Assembly: GCA_051252415.1 (NCBI GenBank)
Contig: JBPOGA010000014.1
Span: 1 to 64,000 of the forward strand
Direction of reading: 5' to 3'
Length of the DNA: 64,000 bases
DNA from: JBPOFY01 sp051252415
GTDB lineage: Bacteria; Verrucomicrobiota; Verrucomicrobiia; Opitutales; Coraliomargaritaceae
Position 1 is the stretch's first letter, and the number at the start of each line of letters is the position of its first letter. The position numbers were made by a program, and so were the translations under genes. Positions 8,624 to 17,958 of the stretch are shown piece by piece. The notes under the pieces are model-generated. The model saw only the letters and a program-made list of their open reading frames with translations. It had not been told where the DNA came from and made no database searches.

Positions 8624-9292
8624 ATGATCCGCGCTACCGCCTTAAAGGAATTGAATTTCATTTTACACGAAGCTCCTGCCGAAGACGGCGATTGGGGTTG
8701 GTTCTGCCGGGAACATGCAGTCGTGATACACGCGGTTGCACACATGCTCGGTCACCGCGCATCGATTGTGGAAGGTCTACTCGTGATGCAGGACGGCACC
8801 CATACTCTGGCAACGATTCCGTTTGGGCATGCGTGGAACATCATCAATGGGGAACGACTATTCGACTCCAGCATCACCACCTATCACATGACGACGCAGT
8901 TCAAAGAGTTCACTTGCGTCGATACAAAGTATCCCGACAACTGCCCTTATCCAATCACCTCTTTCGACAAAATTCCGAGCACACTCAAGGATCCAAACCG
9001 TGCGGATGGGCTCAGCTATTACCGCAAAGAACTATTCAACTTTGAACCGATTCCCTTGATGGAGAATCCATATCAGTTCATCCATAGCCCCGAGGGCGAC
9101 ACTCCGGACTTACTGACGAGCTTTGGCAGCGACATCTTTTTCAAGTTGGCCTATCACATTTACCTAGTTCAGCAAGAACAAGCGAAGCCATTGCATAAAA
9201 GCCACAAAGCTGCAGAGGCACTTGAAGCAGTTGAAATCGCACGCAATGGGGCGCGCAAGAAGGTCGTTAATCTTTTGGCACAACGGAACTAG
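8624..9292 (+). CDS. Protein with possible transglutaminase-like Cys-His-Asp arrangement
   Basis: 222 residues, no signal peptide. The order of residues suggests a papain/transglutaminase-like fold. A Cys opens a helix in WFCREHAVVIHAVAHMLG, a His lies in TIPFGHAWNIING, and an Asp follows in ERLFDSSITTY. That Cys, then His in a strand, then Asp in the next strand is the usual triad order. The C-terminal third is helical and lacks a known motif. If the reading is right it could be a peptidase or amidase; it could equally have another function. It stands alone between repeats. Confidence 0.5.
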   Translation: MIRATALKELNFILHEAPAEDGDWGWFCREHAVVIHAVAHMLGHRASIVEGLLVMQDGTHTLATIPFGHAWNIINGERLFDSSITTYHMTTQFKEFTCVDTKYPDNCPYPITSFDKIPSTLKDPNRADGLSYYRKELFNFEPIPLMENPYQFIHSPEGDTPDLLTSFGSDIFFKLAYHIYLVQQEQAKPLHKSHKAAEALEAVEIARNGARKKVVNLLAQRN

Positions 9293-9338
9293 TCGGAGCC
9301 ATGCTTTCGTAAATCCCAGAGAAGCTACGACCTAAAAT

Positions 9339-9451
9339 CGTGGCGTGCGAGCTTGTCCGAATCATGAGCTTGTCGTATGACTCGCGCCCCAGAGCATAAG
9401 TCCGAACTCACCACCGCACCAACGTAGGCCCGCGCAAGCGCGGACGCCACT
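9339..9451. repeat. Palindromic intergenic repeat, family R1, copy 2
   Basis: 113 bp from cgtggcgtgcgagc to gcgcggacgccac, with the same inner stretch as the copy after tmk. It lies between the convergent 3' ends of the preceding gene and gmd. Confidence 0.75.
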
Positions 9452-9474
9452 ATAGGAACACCAAAACCATTGAA

Positions 9475-10491
9475 TTAACCCTCCGCGACTTGCTTATAGG
9501 TGAGTTCTTCCTTTGCCAGGACTAGATCTGCATCGACCATAATTTTAACGAGATCCTTAAAGCGAACCTTTGGCTCCCAACCTAGTTTCTCCTTAGCTTT
9601 CGACGCATCACCAATCAAGCAATCAACTTCCGTCGGACGCTCATAGCGTTTATCGCAATCAACATACTTTTCCCAGTCGAGGTCCAGTAGGTTAAACGAT
9701 TCAATCACAAAGTCCTTCACAGAATGCGTTTCGTTCGTCGCCATCACATAGTCATCACCTTCGTCCTGTTGAAGCATGAGCCACATTGCTTCCACATACT
9801 CTTTCGCATACCCCCAATCACGGCGCGCATCAAGATTGCCGAGATACAGCTTCTCTTGAAGGCCCAACTTAATTCGAGTGGCGGCACGGGTAATCTTACG
9901 TGTCACAAAAGTCTCACCGCGACGTGGCGATTCATGATTAAACAATATACCATTCGTCGCATGCAGTCCATACGACTCGCGGTAGTTCACAGTTAGCCAA
10001 TGAGCATAAGCCTTCGCACAACCATATGGAGAGCATGGGTAGAATGGCGTCTTTTCAGTTTGTGGCACTTCTTGAGCTTGGCCGAACATTTCAGATGACG
10101 ATGCTTGGTAGAAACGGCATTTACCTTCGAGGCCCACTTCGCGAATTGCTTCAAGCAAACGCAATGTGCCGAGACCAGTGACATCGCCAGTGTATACAGG
10201 AACATCAAAAGACACACGAACATGGCTCTGCGCACCGAGGTGGTAGATTTCGTCTGGCTGCACTTGATACAGCAACTTCATCAACATTACACCATCAGCC
10301 AAATCACCATAGTGAAGAATCATCTTTGTGCCATTCACATGCGGATCATTATACAGGTGGTCAATACGCTGAGTATTGAAGGTCGAACAGCGGCGAATAA
10401 TACCATGCACTTCGTAACCCTTCGAAAGAAGGAATTCCGCAAGATAGGATCCGTCTTGCCCTGTAATGCCTGTAATGAGTGCTTTCTTCAT
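9475..10491 (-). CDS. gmd: GDP-mannose 4,6-dehydratase
   Basis: 338 residues. It turns GDP-D-mannose into GDP-4-keto-6-deoxy-D-mannose, the first step to GDP-L-fucose and related deoxy sugars of surface glycans. It is an extended SDR with the NAD(P)-binding ITGITGQDGSYLAEFLL at the N-terminus, the family stretch GIIRRCSTFNTQRIDHLY, the catalytic region with SSSEMFG and PFYPCSPYGCAKAYAHW (Tyr-x-x-x-Lys), and FNHESPRRGETFVTRKI. The family member is clear. GDP-fucose synthase, the usual partner, is not in the window. It lies 37 bp after miaA on the same strand and may share its transcript. Confidence 0.95.
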   Translation of the reverse strand: MKKALITGITGQDGSYLAEFLLSKGYEVHGIIRRCSTFNTQRIDHLYNDPHVNGTKMILHYGDLADGVMLMKLLYQVQPDEIYHLGAQSHVRVSFDVPVYTGDVTGLGTLRLLEAIREVGLEGKCRFYQASSSEMFGQAQEVPQTEKTPFYPCSPYGCAKAYAHWLTVNYRESYGLHATNGILFNHESPRRGETFVTRKITRAATRIKLGLQEKLYLGNLDARRDWGYAKEYVEAMWLMLQQDEGDDYVMATNETHSVKDFVIESFNLLDLDWEKYVDCDKRYERPTEVDCLIGDASKAKEKLGWEPKVRFKDLVKIMVDADLVLAKEELTYKQVAEG

Positions 10492-10528
10492 GTTGTATCA
10501 AAAGTATTCCGCAAACGAATCGTGCAGC

Positions 10529-11413
10529 CTAAAAATCAACCTGTTCGTCTGGACGACGGATCTGTGTGCGAAACCATGTGCGCTGCTTCTTCACTAGGTG
10601 GACTGTGTTTTGCACAATCTCAGGAACGAGCTCTCGCATTTCAAGTTTATGATCGAGAAAAGCCAAAGTCTCCCGGTAACCGATAGCAGAAGCCGCACTC
10701 GGATTCTTACGAATCCCTAATTCGATCAAGCCTTCAACTTCGTTGATCAAACCCTCTTGAACCATTTGCTCGGCACGCAAAGCAATACGCTGCTTCAAAT
10801 TTTCAGTGTCTCGCTCAAGAAGAATCAATTTCTTCTCAAACTCACCAAAAGGCTCCGGTCTCGCAGCAAACTCCGCCTGCAAATCTGGCAAGGACTTCCC
10901 CGAGGCGATGCACCGCTCCAAAGCGCGTAGGACGCGACGCGGATTTTGTGGATCTAAATTACCAATACCTTCTGGACTACGCTTATGCAAATCAGTCAAT
11001 AAGCCCTGCAAGCCTTCAGCCTCATAAAGCGCAGCCACTTGCTGACGCTCGGCATCGCTAACCTTCACGATGTCAATTACCGGCGCAAAAAAACTTTTTA
11101 GGTAGAACCCGCTACCACCTGTCACAACGACTGACTTTCCACGTGACGTAATGTCCGCGACAGCTGCTTCAGCATCACGCACATAAGCCACGATATCATA
11201 AGGCTCATCAACTGCGTTCACATCGATTAAATGGTGTGGCACACGGGCCAATTCTTCCTTAGATGGCTTGGCGGTTCCGATATCCATGCCACGATACACC
11301 AAAGACGCATCACAGGAGACGATCTCCGCATCGTGCTGCTCTGCGTAGTTCAAGGCATACTCTGTTTTACCAACAGCAGTCGGCCCTGTAATGATATGTA
11401 AGGTAGGTGTCAT
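10529..11413 (-). CDS. miaA: tRNA dimethylallyltransferase
   Basis: 294 residues from MTPTLHIITGPTAVGKT; an ATG 14 codons upstream is in frame but lies outside the family's usual start. It adds a dimethylallyl group to A37 of tRNAs that read codons starting with U. Visible are the P-loop GPTAVGKT, the substrate stretch VSCDASLVYRGMDIGTAKPS, the loop with VVTGGSGFYLKSFF, and DPQNPRRVLRALER. The C-terminal region has KQRTWFR. It precedes gmd. Confidence 0.95.
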   Translation of the reverse strand: MTPTLHIITGPTAVGKTEYALNYAEQHDAEIVSCDASLVYRGMDIGTAKPSKEELARVPHHLIDVNAVDEPYDIVAYVRDAEAAVADITSRGKSVVVTGGSGFYLKSFFAPVIDIVKVSDAERQQVAALYEAEGLQGLLTDLHKRSPEGIGNLDPQNPRRVLRALERCIASGKSLPDLQAEFAARPEPFGEFEKKLILLERDTENLKQRIALRAEQMVQEGLINEVEGLIELGIRKNPSAASAIGYRETLAFLDHKLEMRELVPEIVQNTVHLVKKQRTWFRTQIRRPDEQVDF

Positions 11414-11523
11414 GTTTGAGTCATTTAATGTTCTCCATTTCGAACTAGCAACCAAGGATCAATCAAACTGACAATTTGTATTGCCACTGAAACATGCCTA
11501 GAAGCTCATATTTAGCTTTAGAT

Positions 11524-11657
11524 CCGTGGCGTGCGAGCTTGTCCAGATCATGAGCCTGTCGAATGGCTCGCGCCCCCAGAGCAAAAGTCCACTTTGACTA
11601 TTTTGGAATACCTCAAACGGCCATGCTGACGGGGCCTGCGCAAGCGCAGACGCCACT
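11524..11657. repeat. Palindromic intergenic repeat, family R1, copy 3
   Basis: 134 bp from ccgtggcgtgcgagc to gcgcagacgccact, with the shared inner stretch and a longer centre than the other copies. It lies between miaA and the VWA-like gene. Confidence 0.75.
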
Positions 11658-11677
11658 ATTTGCAATGGCACTTCCTT

Positions 11678-12685
11678 TCAGGGCTGCGCGAAATCGCTAA
11701 ACTTCCCTTTATAACGACGAGCGATCTTCTCCATCGCATCCGCAGCCTCGGGCTCCACTTTAAATCCAATAAAGTGGATGCGTGGCTCGATGCCATATTC
11801 ACGAATTAAACCGCGTAGTGTTTTTTCCACATCCTCCCACGGCACATCCCCTCCCCTAACTCGATCCGTCTTGCCGCGTTGAAAATCTCCATCCGAAACA
11901 ATAAAGATCACCTCGGGCTCCATTTGAAATGCCACCGTCAGTGCGCCTTGCACACCATTCACATCAAATGGAAGCTGCGTCGTCTTACGACTCGAACGCA
12001 CGTTTTCTCGAACCCACTGCTTTGCCGCCTGTTTGTTTCGCGAACCTGCCGCGATCATATAATCACGAAACGTGCCGACTTGCTGCGCAAATGGAACCAT
12101 CCCGAACAAAGTATTCGCATTGAGCCCATTAATCAAAACAGACAACTCTCGCACAAACGCATCCGTCGAAACGCCCGCCGCACTCGCCTTGTTCCAAACC
12201 GTTGAGCTGTTATCAAATAAGATCAAGATACGCTGACCACTATCCTCGACGCCGAATAAGGAAGCAGATGACGACTCCGTTTTTAGACCCTGCAATGCAC
12301 CGAGCACACCTGACTGTCCAAGTAAGGCATCCGATTGTAGGGCCGCAGGATTTCGCTCAATCGGGCTGAATTCACTCTTCGGTAAATTTGGTAGCGACGG
12401 CATGGAATCTGGCAATAGAGCCGCAGTGCTTATACGTTCCAACTGCATCGGCGAGCTCGCTGCGTTCTGAAACTCAGCAAGTGCTACTTTATGCTCCAAC
12501 TCTTTTTGCGGAAGATAGATTTTCTTCCGCGCGACAAATTCTGGGTCCGACTTAAACTCTGGAACGAGCACCACAACAAAGACTGCGAGGAATAGAAGCA
12601 CGACTTGAATAACCAAAGCCAATGCCAACGGACCGACCTTCGATCGTCGCGGTTCCTTTACCGCCCTCTGTGAACTTGCATCCAT
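11678..12685 (-). CDS. Membrane-anchored protein with a VWA-like domain
   Basis: 335 residues. One membrane helix (about 20-45) follows a short basic start, then comes a linker and a C-terminal von Willebrand A-like domain (about 150-330). The metal-site motif appears as ILFDNSSTVW, a variant of DxSxS, and the second acidic motif as IFIVSDGDFQRG. Such domains bind partner proteins in a metal-dependent way. The N-terminal anchor with a periplasmic VWA domain resembles proteins of Verrucomicrobia that are found near TonB/ExbD-type genes, but no partner gene lies next to it here. A function cannot be stated. Confidence 0.65.
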   Translation of the reverse strand: MDASSQRAVKEPRRSKVGPLALALVIQVVLLFLAVFVVVLVPEFKSDPEFVARKKIYLPQKELEHKVALAEFQNAASSPMQLERISTAALLPDSMPSLPNLPKSEFSPIERNPAALQSDALLGQSGVLGALQGLKTESSSASLFGVEDSGQRILILFDNSSTVWNKASAAGVSTDAFVRELSVLINGLNANTLFGMVPFAQQVGTFRDYMIAAGSRNKQAAKQWVRENVRSSRKTTQLPFDVNGVQGALTVAFQMEPEVIFIVSDGDFQRGKTDRVRGGDVPWEDVEKTLRGLIREYGIEPRIHFIGFKVEPEAADAMEKIARRYKGKFSDFAQP

Positions 12686-12858
12686 TAGCTAACCAATGTG
12701 AGCAATTCCTCTCTGATAGCAAAACCCGATTTAATCAGTTTCGAAATTGGACTGGCACCAGACACTGCGAAATCTTGAATGCCGAACGACTCGTGCCTCA
12801 AAACATTAGCAATCAGCCCCCTCCGCAGCACGGACTACGCAAGAGTAAGCCCACTCAA

Positions 12859-13013
12859 GGAAACTGTCTCAAAATCGAGAAAAGTATAATATTGGAGCGT
12901 CGGGCTCCGTCCTGACATGGGGTCAGAGTTAGCCTTACTCACGGCTTGGTGTCCGGACGGAGCCGGACGCTCCCACTTTACATACGTAGGCCCGCGCAAG
13001 CGCGGACGCCACG
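12859..13013. repeat. Truncated R2 element (minus orientation) joined to the right half of an R1 element
   Basis: From 12859 the sequence ggaaactgtctc begins an R2 element that runs to about 12981 in the orientation opposite to the copies at 21432 and 23081. Its far end lacks the second gaaactgtc arm. From about 12986 the right half of an R1 element (gcccgcgcaagcgcggacgccac) follows directly. So this site looks like a decayed version of the R2-inside-R1 arrangement seen at 21415-21639. Confidence 0.7.
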
Positions 13014-13015
13014 AT

Positions 13016-13759
13016 TTATACCCGTGTCCAACGACTGGCCTGTGCGATACTGTATTGAAACTTACGTGCATGTTCTCGAATTAAAAACGGCATATCCCAG
13101 CGCTTCTCCAATTGAAAGCTCGGCTCCAACGCACGGCGTAAACCTGCAAAGGAATCTTGCGCACCATCACCGAGCCAATTCTCCGACGGAGTGTATTCTT
13201 CGAGCCATGTAAAGGGTGTGGTGATAAACAACTGACCACCCGGCTTCACGAGTTCTATCAAACGATTCAAGACCTTCATCGGTTCGGGCAAACGGCAGAT
13301 TAAATTACATGCAATCACCACATCGAACTGACCAATATCCTCACGGATGTTTTGCGCATCGCCTTGCTCAAATGAAACGCGACTCCGTTCTATCGTCGGG
13401 TCCACGCACACTTCTAAAGCTGTGGTTGCTGAACCTTCGTCTAATCGTGTCGCAGGGTGCACCCCATCTCTTTGCAAACGATTCGCGGCATCGATAAATG
13501 CATGCGAATAATCGATTCCAATTACTTCTTCGCAAGAACGTGCGAGTTCAAAACTGGAACGCCCCACGGAGCAACCTAAGTCCAAGGCACGTGCGCCAGA
13601 TGGAATCACCGAATGACTCACCCCTTCGACCGCACAACGTTTCGGAAAGCCCAAAGCATCGGATCCACCAAACGGATACGGGAACTGCTCCGCGGCACTC
13701 GCGTAGTGAAAAACTAGATACTGCTGCAACAGCTCGTCTGATTCGTAAGGATTCGTCAT
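13016..13759 (-). CDS. SAM-dependent methyltransferase resembling the OvoA C-terminal domain
   Basis: 247 residues from MTNPYESDELLQQY. The SAM-binding motif ALDLGCSVGRSS and the following VIGIDYSHAF show a class I methyltransferase. The opening NPYES..LLQQYLVFHY and the late WLEEYTPSENWLG match, from memory, the C-terminal domain of OvoA and stand-alone relatives that are annotated as putative 4-mercaptohistidine N1-methyltransferase. That enzyme makes the last methylation of ovothiol A. The sulfoxide synthase half is not in the window, so an ovothiol role is inference. A general small-molecule methyltransferase is the alternative. Confidence 0.7.
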   Translation of the reverse strand: MTNPYESDELLQQYLVFHYASAAEQFPYPFGGSDALGFPKRCAVEGVSHSVIPSGARALDLGCSVGRSSFELARSCEEVIGIDYSHAFIDAANRLQRDGVHPATRLDEGSATTALEVCVDPTIERSRVSFEQGDAQNIREDIGQFDVVIACNLICRLPEPMKVLNRLIELVKPGGQLFITTPFTWLEEYTPSENWLGDGAQDSFAGLRRALEPSFQLEKRWDMPFLIREHARKFQYSIAQASRWTRV

Positions 13760-13803
13760 TGAGATGAGAGATACAGCCAAGCAATCAAACTGCAAGTAAA
13801 GGA

Positions 13804-16800
13804 CTAGTTTTGAACTGAGATCTGCATAAACTTCTTAGGTTCAGCATCGACTGGAACGGTTGCCTTCCAACGTTCTTCTCCAACGGGATTCGCAGCCCCC
13901 TCAAGCACGTTGCTGAAGCTCGTCGGCGCCTTAGTTTGCAAGTCAGTGAAAGCCTCGACGGTGTAGGATAAATCGGTTAAAGAATTATCCTTCCAATAAT
14001 GTAGCTCAAGAACGCCTGGACTAGTCATCATCTGCGGCAAACGATCATAGTCGTTCGCCCCTTCGGTGCCACCAAAAGCATATTCTAGCAAACGATTCAG
14101 GCCGTCCTGATCCGTATCTAACTCCCAGTCGACATCGGCAAGCGTGGCAGTTCCAAATGCATCATACCACCACTGCTGAGAAGGTGCATCGGCTAGAGTC
14201 ACCGAGTCGGACGACGGACTTGCGATAAAGTATCGATCTCGCTGCGCACCACTAGCTCCGGCAGCTTGTGTCGCTGGCAACAATGTCAATTGAGCATCTT
14301 CCACCCCTTCTGCATCATCATCGGCTTGACGCGTCAAAATCACATCTTTGCTGGTCTCACCAGCAGCAAACGGAACAGTGCCAGACAAGGTAGAATAATC
14401 TGTTCCATTACTTGCGGATCCTGAAATTTGATAACTCACATCTTCAGCAAGTGAAGTCGCTCCGGTGCGATTAAACTGAATGGTTGCTGTATCATCCGCG
14501 CCATACTCCGCGAATGTGCTATCGGTTGCCGACAATGAAACCGTAGACCCTTTCAATATAGTAAAGTCATCACGCACCGCACCTGTGCCATCTATATACT
14601 TAGCATTCAGCTCATTTCCATCCACTTCGAGGATCATCGAACCCATCACACGCAGGTTCACTACAAACACTGGATGCGGAGTTGGATTGACCACAGCACT
14701 AGTGCCGTCATCCCAATTACTCAGTTTCCCTGAAGCTCCGCAGATCACATAGACAGCACCAGACTCTCCTGCTGCGAGTGGTTTTTCATACGCACCATCT
14801 CCACCCGAATTACTGTATGCGCCTGCGCCATCGACACTGCCAACATCGCTACCGTTGCCGCCATCGATCACATGCGTGCCAGTGACAAAAGTGCTGCTGG
14901 TTGAATCCGCCGTGCTAAAGTTACTATGGTGACCGTTGACCAGCATGGAGCGCTCGTAGGCATGACTATGCCCCGACAATACGAGGTCGACTCCGTAACG
15001 TTCCAATAAGGGTGTGATATATCGGCGCACTCGAATGTGATGGCTCTCAGTGTCAGAATTGTGCGACCCCATAGTGTAGGGACCGTGGTGGAAAAATGCG
15101 ACGATCCAATCTTTGTCGGTCGCCTGCAAATCCAGCTCTAACCAATCCGCCATCCCCATAGTGCCACCTAGGATGTCATCCACATTACTATCTGTTTCCG
15201 AGTCGATACTGATAAAGTGGATATTACCGTAATCAAAAGAGTAATAGCGCTCCGTGCCCGATGCGATACCGCCCGATTCTCCGGCGGTGGGGAACGTATG
15301 AATATCCAAATACGGTGCACCTCCCGATGTGTAGGCTTCGTGGTTCCCAAGGCAGGACCACATCACCGTGTTACGCAACAACTCCGGATAAGGGTCAAAC
15401 ACTGCTGCTTGAAACTCTGCGTCTGTGCCTGAGTTGTAAGCATTATCACCCAGCATTAACCACGCGTCAGTATGCGTCGAGGCTCCCGTCAATGCAAGAT
15501 AAGCATCATACACTGCAACCTTCGAGGTATATGCACTGTGACTAGGCTTAGTGCCACTATCACCAATCACCCACACACGGGTCGGAGTTGCATCTCCTGG
15601 ACTTGGATGTGTTTGAAAATAGTAAGTCGTATCGCCACCCGCCATCACACTATCCGAGGTATTGCTACTTTGAACCTTATAAAAATACTTCGTCGCCGGG
15701 CTCAGTCCTGTCAACTTCACCTCATGGTCTCGAACTTGGGCACTCAGGGTAGCGGACTCAGTTAAATTATTAGGAGCATCTCCATACATGACCACCGAAT
15801 CACTTAAAATATTCGTGCGCCAACGCACCGTGATTGCCGTATCACTCGACGCCTGCAAGTAGGGCTCACGCACCATGCTAAGTGTATCATCCAAATACAG
15901 CGCAAAGCCTAAATCGGACGATGTCGTCGAATATTGATGCACAGACACCGCCAACAAATTTGGTCCAGGCAATAGCTCCGGATTTCCAAATAGATTTAGC
16001 AGCGTATACGCAGTCTCACTCCCCGTGGAATCCGCATAACGATCCCATGTATCGCTGGAAGCATTCGCAGGCACATCGCCCTTCACCCCGATCAGCTCTC
16101 CGTTCAGATACACATAGGCCGCATCATCCGCCAACATGTTTGCCGCAAAACTAAAGCTGGGATAACCATTCACTCCACCATCAATCACCTTCAGGAAATA
16201 TGCCGCGCCACGTGTGCCAGAGTTTGGCTTCGGAATCACCGTGTTTTCGGTAATACCATCCACGCCTCCATATTCAAAGGGCGCTTGGTGCCCGGTCGTA
16301 AACACGGGACCACTGTAAGCAACTCCAGTATACGTGCCGAAACTCTGACTATGCCAGGTGCTATAGAAATCATTCAAGTCTGGTGCCATACCATTCGAAT
16401 TCGCATCCAAGGGACTCAACATCGCCCAGCCACTACTATCTTCAGCAAGGATCGTCACACCATCCACACCACCGACCTGTTCGATCATGTTCATTCGAAA
16501 ACCCAAGTCACTCGATGTCGTTGAACGCTGGTGCACCGAAACCGCGAGGATATTCAGGCCTGGTTGGACCTGCGGCGTGCCTATCAATGTAATCTCCGAA
16601 AAGTCACTTTCACTCCCAGTCGCAGAAGCATACTCATCCCAACGATCATCATTTGGGTCGGTCGAAATGCTGCCCTTCACTCCGATCAACACTCCGTTCA
16701 AATACACGTAGGCCGCATCATCTGCTAACATATCGACTGTAAACTCGGTATAACCACTTGCTCCACCATCGATTACTTTCAAAAAGTATGCCGTGCCACG

Positions 16801-17133
16801 CGTGCCATTGTTCGGCTTCGGAATCACTGTATTCTCAGTGATTCCATCCACACCGCCATACTCGAACGGCGCTTGATGCCCGGTGGTAAATGCCGGGCCG
16901 TCATAAGCCACGCCTACATAGCTACCTAAACTCTGACTGTGCCAGGTGCTGTAATAGTCGGGATCCGCGATCGCAGGTGTCAGACCATTCGAGCTGCCAT
17001 CCATCGGACTCAACATGCCCCATCCAGTGCTATCTTCTTCAAGAAGAATCACCGCGTGAAGTGACATCACCCAAACCCACAAGCCGAGAACGACTCCAAC
17101 ACTTAGTTTATAATTAATTCCAAATTTCATCAT
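13804..17133 (-). CDS. Large secreted purple-acid-phosphatase-like metallophosphoesterase
   Basis: 1109 residues. A signal peptide (about 1-28) is followed by two nearly identical beta-sandwich modules (about 30-220 and 228-415), each with STWHSQS, TTGHQAPFEYGG and a YLNG...VH pattern. A fibronectin III-type linker (about 425-515) precedes the metallophosphoesterase domain (about 520-790). The domain has VIGDSG, LMLGDNAYNSG, CLGNHEAY, FFHHGPY and SGHSHAYERS, all metal-ligand motifs of purple acid phosphatases. A Calx-beta-like region and a C-terminal segment with DTDQDGLNRLLEYAFGG follow. It probably releases phosphate from organic esters outside the cell. It begins directly after the stop codon of the TPR gene. 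An ATG one codon inside the chosen start is equally possible. Confidence 0.85.
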   Translation of the reverse strand: MMKFGINYKLSVGVVLGLWVWVMSLHAVILLEEDSTGWGMLSPMDGSSNGLTPAIADPDYYSTWHSQSLGSYVGVAYDGPAFTTGHQAPFEYGGVDGITENTVIPKPNNGTRGTAYFLKVIDGGASGYTEFTVDMLADDAAYVYLNGVLIGVKGSISTDPNDDRWDEYASATGSESDFSEITLIGTPQVQPGLNILAVSVHQRSTTSSDLGFRMNMIEQVGGVDGVTILAEDSSGWAMLSPLDANSNGMAPDLNDFYSTWHSQSFGTYTGVAYSGPVFTTGHQAPFEYGGVDGITENTVIPKPNSGTRGAAYFLKVIDGGVNGYPSFSFAANMLADDAAYVYLNGELIGVKGDVPANASSDTWDRYADSTGSETAYTLLNLFGNPELLPGPNLLAVSVHQYSTTSSDLGFALYLDDTLSMVREPYLQASSDTAITVRWRTNILSDSVVMYGDAPNNLTESATLSAQVRDHEVKLTGLSPATKYFYKVQSSNTSDSVMAGGDTTYYFQTHPSPGDATPTRVWVIGDSGTKPSHSAYTSKVAVYDAYLALTGASTHTDAWLMLGDNAYNSGTDAEFQAAVFDPYPELLRNTVMWSCLGNHEAYTSGGAPYLDIHTFPTAGESGGIASGTERYYSFDYGNIHFISIDSETDSNVDDILGGTMGMADWLELDLQATDKDWIVAFFHHGPYTMGSHNSDTESHHIRVRRYITPLLERYGVDLVLSGHSHAYERSMLVNGHHSNFSTADSTSSTFVTGTHVIDGGNGSDVGSVDGAGAYSNSGGDGAYEKPLAAGESGAVYVICGASGKLSNWDDGTSAVVNPTPHPVFVVNLRVMGSMILEVDGNELNAKYIDGTGAVRDDFTILKGSTVSLSATDSTFAEYGADDTATIQFNRTGATSLAEDVSYQISGSASNGTDYSTLSGTVPFAAGETSKDVILTRQADDDAEGVEDAQLTLLPATQAAGASGAQRDRYFIASPSSDSVTLADAPSQQWWYDAFGTATLADVDWELDTDQDGLNRLLEYAFGGTEGANDYDRLPQMMTSPGVLELHYWKDNSLTDLSYTVEAFTDLQTKAPTSFSNVLEGAANPVGEERWKATVPVDAEPKKFMQISVQN

Positions 17134-17958
17134 TCAATTTACTCCTGATTGTAACTTCGCTTCACGGCTCAAAACATCCGCATACGAATCACTCAATGCT
17201 GACTGCTGTCGCTTCGACATCGACTGCCACTCGCTCTTTACCGCAGCCAACGCATGCAATGTTTTGTCACGATTGCGACCATCCCACAATTCCGACTCTC
17301 TGAGCCAGCACTGAAAACTTAACGCCGGATTCTCAGAACGCAGTCGCTCATATACAGCAGCCGCTGCTTCATACTCCGAAAGCTCTTTAAATGCGTCGGC
17401 CTTAGCAAACAACAAAGTAGGCAAAGCTCCCAAAGCTTGTTCAGCGTGATGAAACATTTGCACAACGGCATCTTTCTGCTCACCAGCAAGCAACAGCTCT
17501 ACGACATAGAGGTAGTCACCAATAGGCGCTGATGTATTGAGCTCAATGGCACGCCTCGCATCTTCCAAAGCTGCTGGCATGTTCCCTAAATTACGATACG
17601 CATAGCTGCGTAAATGATACGGCTCTGCATCCTTTGCGTTTGTTTCGATCAGTGCATTCAAGGATTTCACCGCATCTAGATTCTTTCCCTGAGCAAGGTA
17701 TACCTTACCTCGCAAATAGTGTCGCTCAGATCGCTTAGGTGCGATCGCATCCAAGATTTTCAAGTCGGACAAGGCCTGCGCATAGTCCTCATGCTCGATC
17801 AGTGTATTTGCACGCTCCAAATAGAGTGTGTCATTCTGTGGCGACTCCGCAATCGCAGCATCTAAACCCGCGAGTATTTCGTGAACACTTCCATGTCCCG
17901 ACAAACTATTCGCCAACAGCGTAAAACAAGCAATCAGCCCGATAAAAAGCCCTTTCAT
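17134..17958 (-). CDS. Exported TPR-repeat protein
   Basis: 274 residues from MKGLFIGLIACFTLL, which is a signal peptide ending near SLSGHG; an upstream in-frame start would bury it. The rest is a run of tetratricopeptide repeats, for example DTLYLERANTLIEHEDYAQALSDLK and AEPYHLRSYAYRNLGNMPAALEDARRAIEL (only parts quoted), which act as protein-docking scaffolds. The stop codon abuts the start of the large phosphatase, so the two are co-transcribed and perhaps translationally coupled. A partner role with the phosphatase in the periplasm is inference. Confidence 0.75.
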   Translation of the reverse strand: MKGLFIGLIACFTLLANSLSGHGSVHEILAGLDAAIAESPQNDTLYLERANTLIEHEDYAQALSDLKILDAIAPKRSERHYLRGKVYLAQGKNLDAVKSLNALIETNAKDAEPYHLRSYAYRNLGNMPAALEDARRAIELNTSAPIGDYLYVVELLLAGEQKDAVVQMFHHAEQALGALPTLLFAKADAFKELSEYEAAAAVYERLRSENPALSFQCWLRESELWDGRNRDKTLHALAAVKSEWQSMSKRQQSALSDSYADVLSREAKLQSGVN

